A DNA stretch of 64,000 nt. It comes from Qipengyuania marincola (GTDB lineage Bacteria; Pseudomonadota; Alphaproteobacteria; Sphingomonadales; Sphingomonadaceae). The notes under the pieces were generated by a model that was not told the DNA's origin, did no database searches, and was given only the letters and a program-made list of their open reading frames with translations. A program made the position numbers and the translations under genes. Shown here piece by piece: positions 36,891 to 44,759 of this stretch. How positions within the stretch are numbered: the first letter of the stretch is position 1; each line of letters begins with the position of its first letter. Location of the stretch: assembly GCF_029688625.1 (NCBI RefSeq), contig NZ_JARULC010000001.1:310001-374000 (forward strand). The letters run 5' to 3'.

Positions 36891-37160
36891 TCAATGCTCG
36901 TCCAAACCGGCGAGATCCTGTCCGTCGCTGACGGATTCGCCCCACTCGACGTTGCTCCCACCGGTCCGACCGGTGATGGCGAGGTGGGTCATGTGGGTGG
37001 TGTCGGTCGCACCGTGCCAATGCCGGACGCCAGGCTGGACACGAACCGCGTCTCCCTAGCAGATCCGTTCGACAGGTCCGCCCTCGGCCTGGGTCCAGCC
37101 GCAGCCGCGCGTCACGAAGAGGTTCTGCCCTGCCGGGTGAACTAGCGCGAATGGTCGCAG
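36891..37160 (-). pseudogene. Cupin-domain protein remnant with in-frame stop
   Basis: On the minus strand FALVHPAGQNLFVTRGCGW and EGGPVERIC match the first cupin motif. A TAG follows (37056-37058), and the same frame then continues [19 protein letters not shown] and [12 protein letters not shown] to a TGA at 36891. This is a single-cupin protein of the HPLGQ/HWHGA type, truncated at its start and interrupted. Confidence 0.75.
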
Positions 37161-37310
37161 CATCGAGGCTGAAGGAAAACTCCGCATTCCCCGATTTGGA
37201 CTGCGTCGCAGAGCAGAGAGGCTCATCGCGGATTGGGGCCGGCATGTCCGCGCTACCCGCAACCAACGACAATGACTCAACCATCAACCTCAATTAAGAA
37301 GGAACAAAAC

Positions 37311-38330
37311 ATGAACAACAATGACCTTCCGGATGTCGATCTTTCTGGAATCGCGCCAGAGCTGCGTCCGGTCGTAAGGCGGCGATTACAGGCGATCAGG
37401 AAGTTCGAGAGGGAACCCGGACGCGCCCACGCACAAGAACTCGCGCGCGACCTGGGTCTCGGGACCGCGCAGTTCTACAACCTGGTGAAAGCCTGGCGGA
37501 ACCTTCGCGATCCACAGCGACTGTCCGGACAATCGCGCCCGCGCAAACGGACCGTCGATCTCGAACCGGGTCAGGTGCAGCTGATCGACAAGACGATCTC
37601 GGCAATGCCGGACAGTGCGCCCGACGAGATCGTGAAAGCGGTGATCGAAAGGGGCGCGCTGGACGATGTCGAATTTCCGGGTGCCGAAAGGATCAAGCGA
37701 TATGTCATTGCAAACAGCGCTCCGCGCCTGTCGGCCGAGATCACCGCGCTCGGGGACCTCATCGTTGAGCACACCGTGCTCGACTTGCCTATCGCCTTCC
37801 GCGGTGACGCGACGTCAAGACCGACGGCCACGATGATGTTCGACACAAGCGATGCGACCCTGTGCGGTTTGACGCTCTCAGCGGGAAAGCCGACCGTGGC
37901 CGACATCGCCAAGGCAATCATGCGATGCCTGCCTGCCTCGCCGCGGATGTCGAACAAGGCCGATACCGCTCGTATCGTGATCCCGACGACAACCGATGGA
38001 CAGTGGGACGATCTGTGCGGTCCGCTCCGCAATGCCGGGATCATGGTCTCCACATATCGACCAGGACCATACGGTCACGGTCGCTGCACGGCGACCATCT
38101 TCGGACGGTTGGCCAATGGGATCACCTTCCGACCCCGTCTGGTCGAGGTCGAGGGGGACCGGAGGAAAATGCGGGGCCACACGGCCTTCGAGCCGCTAAC
38201 GCCTGAGGAAGGCGAGAAGCTCGTATCGACCAGGCTTGGCCTGGAGCAGAGGACAGGGATCCTTGGGGGCATCGCTCAGCATCGCCTGACACAGCTACGC
38301 AGCACACTATGCTTGCTCAGCCATCGATAG
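37311..38330 (+). CDS. Degenerate transposase-fold protein A (HTH plus RNase H-like domain)
   Basis: The 339-residue protein starts at the ATG after AAGGAA. The N-terminal HTH includes LGLGTAQFYNLVKAWRN. From about residue 150 a pattern like the DDE domain of the resident TnsB appears: VLDLPIAF has Asp158 where TnsB has its first catalytic Asp, but RIVIPTTTDG has Pro225 where TnsB has Asp, and YGHGRC has Arg258 where TnsB has Glu. A catalytically dead transposase relative is inferred. It overlaps tail-to-tail by 14 bp with a paralogue. Confidence 0.7.
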   Translation: MNNNDLPDVDLSGIAPELRPVVRRRLQAIRKFEREPGRAHAQELARDLGLGTAQFYNLVKAWRNLRDPQRLSGQSRPRKRTVDLEPGQVQLIDKTISAMPDSAPDEIVKAVIERGALDDVEFPGAERIKRYVIANSAPRLSAEITALGDLIVEHTVLDLPIAFRGDATSRPTATMMFDTSDATLCGLTLSAGKPTVADIAKAIMRCLPASPRMSNKADTARIVIPTTTDGQWDDLCGPLRNAGIMVSTYRPGPYGHGRCTATIFGRLANGITFRPRLVEVEGDRRKMRGHTAFEPLTPEEGEKLVSTRLGLEQRTGILGGIAQHRLTQLRSTLCLLSHR

Positions 38331-39471
38331 CATCTCCGATATCGAGCAGAAGACCGTCGACGGCTGACAGGACAGCAGTCATCCGACCTTCGCGAACCCC
38401 CGAGCCCAAGATATCGGCAGCCTGTAACGCTGCCAAGACAGGTTCGTTGTGCCGCAGAACCTCCCGATCCCAGTAGGCACCAGCCTGCGACGGATCCAGC
38501 TCGACAACCTTACGGCGCAATACGGCTGGGTCGGCAGCGATTGACAGCGTCTTGCGTGGTGCGAGCGGCATGCGACCTATGCGGGGGCCGATCAGCTGAA
38601 CCAGCTCCTGCCCGAAGCCGTAAGTGCCTGGGCGGCGGAGATCGAGCTTGCGAGTAACTTCGCGAAGCTCCCGGGAATCCTCGCTTCCCGTCGTTCCCGG
38701 AGGGAGCATGAAGTCGAGGTCGCATGCTTGCCCGGGTTCGAGGGGACCATCGACCTTGTTGCGAGTAACGAACCTGCGGGCTTCCTCGACAGCAGCGCGT
38801 TCAATCTCAACAGCGGTTTCCAGCCGATTCAGAGCGCTTCCGAGGACAAGTCCACTCCCGGCATCGAGCACGACCGCAACTACGGCAAGCTGATCATTGC
38901 CTGCCAGCAGTATCGAGACGGCGGTCAAGTCGATCACCAGGCGTCGGGCGAAGTTATTGCGTAGATACTCGCTATCCCGGGACAAGGTCCGCCGCTCATG
39001 ACGAACGAGCCGTTCAGCCCACTGGAGTCGTATCTGTTCGGTCTTGCCGACGATCTCCTCGTTTCCCACCGGATCTTCGATCAGTTTACGGGCGATGTCG
39101 AGGTTCCTGCTCGTCATCCCATCTTCGATGATGAGTGATCGTGCCAATGCGCGAAGTGGAGAATCCAGAGCACTCTTCATCCTGCGCGGCTTTCGCCGCG
39201 CATTGGGGATGATGCCCTCGAGTGACCTTTCCTGCCAAGCCTGCCTCAGATTGTAGAAGGCAGCCCGACCAAGGCCGATGCCCTCAGCGAGCGGGGCGAG
39301 TGGCTCACCATTCTGAGCTCGCCATACTGCGTTCAGCCTTGCGACCACCTCCGCTCGACGATCCGGCAAAAGGCCGTCGAGAATAACGCGATCCCGTTGC
39401 GGGATCCCGTCAGGCCATACCGCGCGCAAGAGCCGATCCTCATCCTCTTCACGCATGCTCTCTGTCGACAT
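38317..39471 (-). CDS. Degenerate transposase-fold protein B, paralogue of A
   Basis: The 384-residue protein, ATG at 39471 (in-frame TTG two codons earlier), shares with protein A the HTH phrase IGLGRAAFYNLRQAWQE, the strand RLVIDLTAV (Asp181 at the first catalytic position) and RRPGTYGFGQELVQ near the third. The second catalytic position reads FMLPPG, with Pro instead of Asp, and the third is Gln followed by Glu. It is thus another probable inactive DDE-fold protein, convergent with A inside the Tn7-like element. Confidence 0.7.
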   Translation of the reverse strand: MSTESMREEDEDRLLRAVWPDGIPQRDRVILDGLLPDRRAEVVARLNAVWRAQNGEPLAPLAEGIGLGRAAFYNLRQAWQERSLEGIIPNARRKPRRMKSALDSPLRALARSLIIEDGMTSRNLDIARKLIEDPVGNEEIVGKTEQIRLQWAERLVRHERRTLSRDSEYLRNNFARRLVIDLTAVSILLAGNDQLAVVAVVLDAGSGLVLGSALNRLETAVEIERAAVEEARRFVTRNKVDGPLEPGQACDLDFMLPPGTTGSEDSRELREVTRKLDLRRPGTYGFGQELVQLIGPRIGRMPLAPRKTLSIAADPAVLRRKVVELDPSQAGAYWDREVLRHNEPVLAALQAADILGSGVREGRMTAVLSAVDGLLLDIGDAIDG

Positions 39472-39581
39472 GGGCAAACGTTAACCATCAGCCAGAGAGA
39501 TGTCTACTATTATCGGATTGACTTTCCTGATCGCCGACCATACATGGGCAGATGTCTAGTTTTAAGAGAGTGATTTCGATG

Positions 39582-39863
39582 ATCCGTTTGTCCTGTTCGA
39601 GAAAGCCCTTGACGGCGCTCGCCGACCCGCTCCGCGGACGCCGACGGAGCAGCGACGATGTCACGCGATCGGGCATGCCGATGAGGGAGCCGAACCAAGC
39701 GGGCGATCGTGATGGGTGCCAGCCTCCCAACGAGCGTGAGGTCCTCGTCGGCATCGTCGCGTGGCTGTCCACCGAATGCTGGGAGGATCCCGCGATGGAC
39801 CGTGCGACGATCTATTCCCTTGTCCGGAAACTCAATGAGAGGAGCCTTGGCCATGGATCGTGA
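39582..39863 (+). CDS. Small ORF at the head of the tns operon
   Basis: About 93 residues from an ATG 8-9 bp after AGAGAG; the start is uncertain (ATGs at 39552 and 39675 are alternatives). The C-terminal half reads as a plausible helix (VLVGIVAWLSTECW and AMDRATIYSLVRKLNE). It overlaps the next ORF by 11 bp. No family recognised. Confidence 0.45.
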   Translation: MRLSCSRKPLTALADPLRGRRRSSDDVTRSGMPMREPNQAGDRDGCQPPNEREVLVGIVAWLSTECWEDPAMDRATIYSLVRKLNERSLGHGS

Positions 39864-40128
39864 CCATACCGACGATCTCGACGATCAGGATCGTCGCTCC
39901 GCGACCGCGAGCATGATGAAGCACGACACCGGAGGAGCCTCCGAGCAGCCGACGATCATCGGTGAGCAGAAGACCGCCCGTCATGATGCAGGCTACAGCA
40001 GTCTTCCGCGCATGCGCGATCGCCATGCCCTTCCTTCACCCGCCGCCAGCCGCCTTCCGGCATGGCGCCCGCGTTCCTACCGGGGTGTCCCGCATACCGG
40101 GCCCGGTGCTTCGGGAGACAATCTGTGA
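39853..40128 (+). CDS. Small basic ORF just before tnsA
   Basis: The 91-residue product is acidic at its start (MDRDHTDDLDDQDRRSA) and Arg/Pro-rich at its end. It overlaps the preceding ORF by 11 bp and the tnsA GTG by 4 bp (GTGA), which favours co-translation. It could instead be a non-functional leader. No family recognised. Confidence 0.45.
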   Translation: MDRDHTDDLDDQDRRSATASMMKHDTGGASEQPTIIGEQKTARHDAGYSSLPRMRDRHALPSPAASRLPAWRPRSYRGVPHTGPGASGDNL

Positions 40129-40961
40129 GCTCTCCCTTCGACACTCACCCGGACAGGATCCGAATACCGCTTTCGCAGAAGGTGGTGCACGGGCTCGAAC
40201 TGGATCGGGAACTCCGCGACGACACGATCATCCCCGATCGCACACTCCTCGTCTCCGACGGGGAGGCGGCACTGAAAGGTGACGAACGCCTCATCAGCAT
40301 GGGAGAGATGATCGTGGAACGGGACGGCGGATCGCTCCGGACCTTCGCCGGCAATCTGGCCCACGAGAACGGGTGGTGGCCGAGCTTGAAGAGGAGGCGC
40401 CTTCAGCACTGGGAAGGGGAAACGCAACGCCAGGCGCTGATGGCGCTCGAATGCGATTTCTCGGTCGAATGGGCGCAGAGCGAGCCGTGTCTCCTGCGCT
40501 TCCCGATCGGTGACGAATGGTTCGAATGGTATGCCGATATCCACGTCAGTCGGTTCGATGCTCCCGAAGAGCTGTGGGAGATCAAGAAGGACGAGAGGCA
40601 GCTCGAGGATCCGCGCTATCGCCTCAAGCTCGCAGGAGCGCGTGAGATCTGTCGTCGGATCGGTTGGCGTTTCCGTCTGGTGATGGCCGACGAGATCGCC
40701 ATCAACCGGCACCACCGCGACAACGTCGAACTCTTCGCTTCGCGTCGGTTCGTCACCATCGGTCCGGAGCACATGAGACGGTTCGAGGACTTCGCGCTGC
40801 GTAACGGAACCGAGACCACATACGGCGAACTCGCGAACATCATCGAACCGACCTGTCCCGCGCGAGGGGCGGCCATTATTCAGGGCCTCACCATTCGCCG
40901 CAGGATCGACATCGAACTGCATGATTTCCTCACCAACCGCACTCCGCTGCGCATCCATTAA
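40125..40961 (+). CDS. tnsA: TnsA-like endonuclease subunit of the heteromeric transposase
   Basis: The 278-residue protein starts at GTG, with GGGAG 7 bp upstream. A restriction-endonuclease core is visible: an early Glu in HWEGETQRQALMALE, Asp near residue 137 in WYADIHVSRF and Lys near residue 154 in WEIKKDE, the E-D-K layout of TnsA. A C-terminal winged-helix-like part follows (ETTYGELANIIEP). TnsA nicks the 5' ends so that the element is cut out rather than copied. It precedes tnsB and tnsC as in Tn7. Confidence 0.88.
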   Translation: MSSPFDTHPDRIRIPLSQKVVHGLELDRELRDDTIIPDRTLLVSDGEAALKGDERLISMGEMIVERDGGSLRTFAGNLAHENGWWPSLKRRRLQHWEGETQRQALMALECDFSVEWAQSEPCLLRFPIGDEWFEWYADIHVSRFDAPEELWEIKKDERQLEDPRYRLKLAGAREICRRIGWRFRLVMADEIAINRHHRDNVELFASRRFVTIGPEHMRRFEDFALRNGTETTYGELANIIEPTCPARGAAIIQGLTIRRRIDIELHDFLTNRTPLRIH

Positions 40962-40973
40962 CGGAGCTAATAG

Positions 40974-41147
40974 ATGAAGCATTCCACTCAGCATCAAGGT
41001 GAACCGTCCAATGCTGCTGCCATCATGACGATGCGTGCAAGGCCGAAGCTCCGGGTCCTCGATGACCGTGGGCGCCCCGGCATTCCGCGCGCCATCGTCG
41101 TGATGGATAGCTGGTCCCGAAAGATCCTCGGGTTCTGTCTCGAATGA
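40974..41147 (+). CDS. 57-residue ORF resembling a fragment of a DDE transposase domain
   Basis: The ORF starts at the ATG 8 bp after GGAG and ends at TGA. Its last third, AIVVMDSWSRKILGFCLE, resembles the second strand of the TnsB catalytic domain (TFAFDVHSRAILAWVI) of the next gene. It may be a relic of an earlier tnsB or a small regulator that mimics it. Confidence 0.5.
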   Translation: MKHSTQHQGEPSNAAAIMTMRARPKLRVLDDRGRPGIPRAIVVMDSWSRKILGFCLE

Positions 41148-41298
41148 CCTGACGATCTCCGCCGAATCGGCGGCGCGCATCACGAAATAGGAGGACGGTC
41201 AGCGTCCTCCCTTCCGGGATCGCAGGCCCGGCAAAACCGGGACCGTGCCTGCGGTCGGCCGAAGGCCGACGCACGCCCTCTTCACAAGGAGAAAACGA

Positions 41299-43641
41299 AT
41301 GAGCCGCATCCCCATGAACAGCCAGCTGCCGCCCTACAACCTCCCGGTCGGCACGCTCATCAACATCGACGGGCGTCCGCATCAGCGACCGACCCGGACG
41401 ATCCCCGGACGGCTCGCGATGCTCGACTGCCACACGGGTCAACCCTTCGTGGTTCCCGATGTGAAGCATGGCACTGCCCTACCGACCGAGGACGACTACG
41501 ATGACCTCCTGCGCGAAGGCCGCCTGGAGATCGTCCTGCCCGAAAATGTTGTCGCATCTCGTGCACTGGCTGCGACGGCCGAATGGGACATGTCCGACCT
41601 GGAAGCGATCGATCCCGGGATCCGCAAGACGCTCGCCCAGGTGGTCCTGCTCGACGACAACGGCGTGAAGAACGGGATAGGGGCCATCGAGAAGGCGCTG
41701 GAGAAGCTCTGGACGCCCGAACTCCAGGAGGAATTCGGCAAGCACGACCACCCGGCCACGATCAAGCGCTGGCGGGCCGAACGGGGCGAACCGGGAAACC
41801 GGCCGCCGTATCTCCTCGTGCGTCTCGGCGGCAAGGTCCCCCGCACACCCCACGACGAAGACGTGCCGCTGGAGATCCGAATGAAGCACGCGCTGGAGCG
41901 GAAATCGACGCGCGGCCCCATGACCGCCCTCTACGCGAGAGCCGCCACGGAGCTGAAGGAGGTCAATGAAGGGAAGTCGTTACTCTACCCCAAGCCCGAA
42001 AAGCCCTATCCGATCTTCAGCTACGACACGTTCCGCCGGGACTGCATCAAGGTGGAGGGCTCCGAGACGGTCGAGGCCAAGGACGGCGAGAAGGCCATGG
42101 AGAACACCATGCGTGGCGGCGGCAGACCGCTCACTGCTAGCCGCATCCTCGAAAAGGTCATCATCGATCACACTCGGCTCGATGCCTTCCTGGTCATCGA
42201 TCCCGAGCGTGACATAGTCGGGGGGCGTCCGTGGATCACCTTCGCCTTCGACGTGCACAGCCGCGCGATCCTCGCATGGGTCATCACCTTCCGGTCGCCG
42301 AGCTACTGGACGGTCTGTGAGACCCTGCGCCGGATGAACCTCCCCAAGAAGCCGCCCCCGGTGGAAGCGGAGCGTTACCCGATCCTGAAGCGGATCTGCG
42401 GAAAGCCCGGAGAGCTGATCCTCGACAACGCAGCGGAATTCACCAGCCACGGTCTCGAGGACGCGGCCAAGAGCGGTTCGTTCTCGGTCCGCTTCTGTCC
42501 GGTCAGGCGGCCGCGCTACCGCGCCATCGGGGAGCGAGCGATCAAGACCGTCCAGGAGAAGATGCTGGAGAACCTGCCCGGACATTCGATGACCATCGAC
42601 TACAATCGGCGCACGGAGCATGATGGCGAGGAACTGGCCGTCGCGACGCCGAACGAGATGGAAGCGCTCGCGAACAAGGCGGTCGCCGAATACCACACCG
42701 AACCCCACGATGGCCTCAGGAACCAGCAGCCGGCGCTCGTCTTCCAGCGGTCGGCCAACAAGCACGGCATCGACGTGATGGGGGACGTGCGCCGCTTCAC
42801 TCTGGAGACCTACGATACCAAGCTCAACGTCAAGGTCACGAAGAGCGGCGTCAGGATCTTCGACGGCCTGCGCTACTTCTCCCAGGAAGGTTGCGCGCGC
42901 CTGATCGACAACAATCTCCGGTTCGAACCCCGTCGCCAGGCGCGTGTGGACGCGGTGGTCCACACCAAGATCAAGTTCGACCCCGAGAACATCGCCGTCA
43001 TCCACGCGTGGGACAAGACCACGCGGAGCTACGTCGAACTCAAGTGCCAGGACGAAACCTACGCTGACGGAATGCCGCTCTGGTTCCACAAGGACCTGGT
43101 CGATCTCGCGAGGCGCGAAGCCACCGCTCCCCCGGAATCGAGCGCGCCCAAGCGTTCGAAGAGGAAGAAGGGCAACGGCGTGGAGACGGAGAGCGAGAAC
43201 GGACTGCGTCGCCTGTCCGAGTTGGACGGGGAGATGGCGCCCCGCGGCTTCAACACCGAGGCCGAGCGCCTCGCCGCCCGCGCGCGGCGAATCGAGGCCA
43301 TCCGGGCCATCGCGCCGGGCGCCCGTGCCAGGGAACGGAAGACACTGGCGCAGCTCTACGACATCCCGCGCGTGCGGGCCATCACCGGCAATCTCGTCAG
43401 CCTGGACACCGACTACTCGAAGACCGTCACCACGGACGACTTCATCGCGCACGACGTGTCGGCTCTGACCAACCTCGACGCGGAGATCCTCGCCGACAGG
43501 CCCGACAAGTCCGGGCTGCCCAAGCAGCGCAAGGCGCGCAACGATCGCCGCAGAGGCGGGCAGGCCGGTGACGGCGCGAAGGGCGCGCCGCAGCAGGATC
43601 AGATCGTGACGCCGAACCGCCGTCGTCGGGCACGCGGTTGA
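41299..43641 (+). CDS. tnsB: TnsB-like DDE transposase
   Basis: The 780-residue transposase starts at the ATG after AAGGAG. The catalytic triad is intact: Asp290 in VIIDHTRLD, Asp376 in LILDNAAEF and Glu412 in AIGERAIKTV, exactly DD35E. N-terminal DNA-binding domains and a basic C-terminal tail (KQRKARNDRRRGGQ), probably the TnsC contact, flank it. TnsB binds the transposon ends and joins the 3' ends to the target. It is followed 47 bp later by tnsC. Confidence 0.95.
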   Translation: MSRIPMNSQLPPYNLPVGTLINIDGRPHQRPTRTIPGRLAMLDCHTGQPFVVPDVKHGTALPTEDDYDDLLREGRLEIVLPENVVASRALAATAEWDMSDLEAIDPGIRKTLAQVVLLDDNGVKNGIGAIEKALEKLWTPELQEEFGKHDHPATIKRWRAERGEPGNRPPYLLVRLGGKVPRTPHDEDVPLEIRMKHALERKSTRGPMTALYARAATELKEVNEGKSLLYPKPEKPYPIFSYDTFRRDCIKVEGSETVEAKDGEKAMENTMRGGGRPLTASRILEKVIIDHTRLDAFLVIDPERDIVGGRPWITFAFDVHSRAILAWVITFRSPSYWTVCETLRRMNLPKKPPPVEAERYPILKRICGKPGELILDNAAEFTSHGLEDAAKSGSFSVRFCPVRRPRYRAIGERAIKTVQEKMLENLPGHSMTIDYNRRTEHDGEELAVATPNEMEALANKAVAEYHTEPHDGLRNQQPALVFQRSANKHGIDVMGDVRRFTLETYDTKLNVKVTKSGVRIFDGLRYFSQEGCARLIDNNLRFEPRRQARVDAVVHTKIKFDPENIAVIHAWDKTTRSYVELKCQDETYADGMPLWFHKDLVDLARREATAPPESSAPKRSKRKKGNGVETESENGLRRLSELDGEMAPRGFNTEAERLAARARRIEAIRAIAPGARARERKTLAQLYDIPRVRAITGNLVSLDTDYSKTVTTDDFIAHDVSALTNLDAEILADRPDKSGLPKQRKARNDRRRGGQAGDGAKGAPQQDQIVTPNRRRRARG

Positions 43642-43688
43642 ACCTTCACCCCGCCCGCGCGAGCGGGCGGGGACATCAGGAGATTATC

Positions 43689-44759
43689 ATGTCCTCTCAC
43701 ATGGATGAAGATTACCGGGACGATCCCGACCACGATGAAGCCGCAATCGAGACTCTCGCTTCTGCCATCACCGAAAGAGATGCGAAGGCGCAGCTGCGGA
43801 AGCTCATAGCGACACGCCGCGTTGCCGTGCGGGCGATCCACCTCCCGTTCGCGGCCCAACAGGATCTCGAGGATGCGCTCGATGAGGCCTGGTGTGGTGC
43901 GGTCGAACTGAGAAACGCTGGGCTGCCGCAACCCGCCGTGCCCATCCTCGCCGACAGCTTCTCCGGCAAGAGTTCAGGGGCGAGGAACTACGTCAAGAAG
44001 GTCATGGGTAGCTTGGACGCCGGACCAGGAACCATCCCCGTGGTCTATGCCAAACTCGATACCGACGGCACGGTCGGCTCGCTCGCGGCCGACATCCTGC
44101 GCGGCTGCGGAGAAAAGCGACCGAACAGCCTTTCCGGCGAGAAGCGGTGGGATCGAGCGAGACAGGCCATCCGCAAGAGGGGCGTGTGCCTCCTCATACT
44201 GGACGAATTCCAACGAGCAGGTCGTCGTCCTACGATCAGTCCGGTGATCGCCGGGAAACTCCTCGACATCGTCGACGACGGCGATTGTGCGTGCGCCTTC
44301 CTCGGAAAGACCACCGCAGAAGATGTCTTCGCGTCCTGTCCGGACCTCAAGAACAGGCTCGACTCGCCCGTGAAAATGCCGAGGCTGCGTTGGATCACCG
44401 ACAGCGCCGAATTCATGGCGTTCGCCGAGGGCTTCGATCAGGCGCTGGTCGATGCCGATATCATCGATCTGAAATCCGGTCTCGGCGATGCGGACACGGC
44501 GCAGCTGTTGCTCGAAGCCTCCAACGGACTCATCGGCCAGTTCAGCCGAATCATCGAGACCGCCGTCATCGCGATCACGCGCGAGGGTCAAAGGGTGATC
44601 ACCCGACAGGATCTTTCCGATGCCGTCGATGACTGGGCCATCGCCAACGGGCGCATCGGATACAACCCATTCACGCAGGCAAGAGAAGAGCGATCCGCAG
44701 ACAAGGAGCTCGACGGAGCCGAGAACGCTGAGCCGGTCAACGACGAGGGCGAGGGATGA
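43689..44759 (+). CDS. tnsC: TnsC-like AAA+ ATPase regulator of transposition
   Basis: The 356-residue ATPase starts at the ATG 6 bp after AGGAG; earlier in-frame codons overlap tnsB. A variant Walker A (ADSFSGKSS) lies near residue 88 and Walker B LLILDEFQRAG near residue 170. TnsC/TniB proteins form filaments that link the target selector TniQ to the transposase. It overlaps tniQ by 4 bp (ATGA). Confidence 0.93.
   Translation: MSSHMDEDYRDDPDHDEAAIETLASAITERDAKAQLRKLIATRRVAVRAIHLPFAAQQDLEDALDEAWCGAVELRNAGLPQPAVPILADSFSGKSSGARNYVKKVMGSLDAGPGTIPVVYAKLDTDGTVGSLAADILRGCGEKRPNSLSGEKRWDRARQAIRKRGVCLLILDEFQRAGRRPTISPVIAGKLLDIVDDGDCACAFLGKTTAEDVFASCPDLKNRLDSPVKMPRLRWITDSAEFMAFAEGFDQALVDADIIDLKSGLGDADTAQLLLEASNGLIGQFSRIIETAVIAITREGQRVITRQDLSDAVDDWAIANGRIGYNPFTQAREERSADKELDGAENAEPVNDEGEG

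Noticed and set aside
36882-37145. 87-residue plus-strand ORF after qatD
   Set aside because: The minus strand reads a cupin domain with an internal stop, which explains the sequence better.
41980-43452. 490-residue minus-strand frame over tnsB
   Set aside because: TnsB has an intact catalytic triad on the plus strand, and the minus frame resembles no protein.
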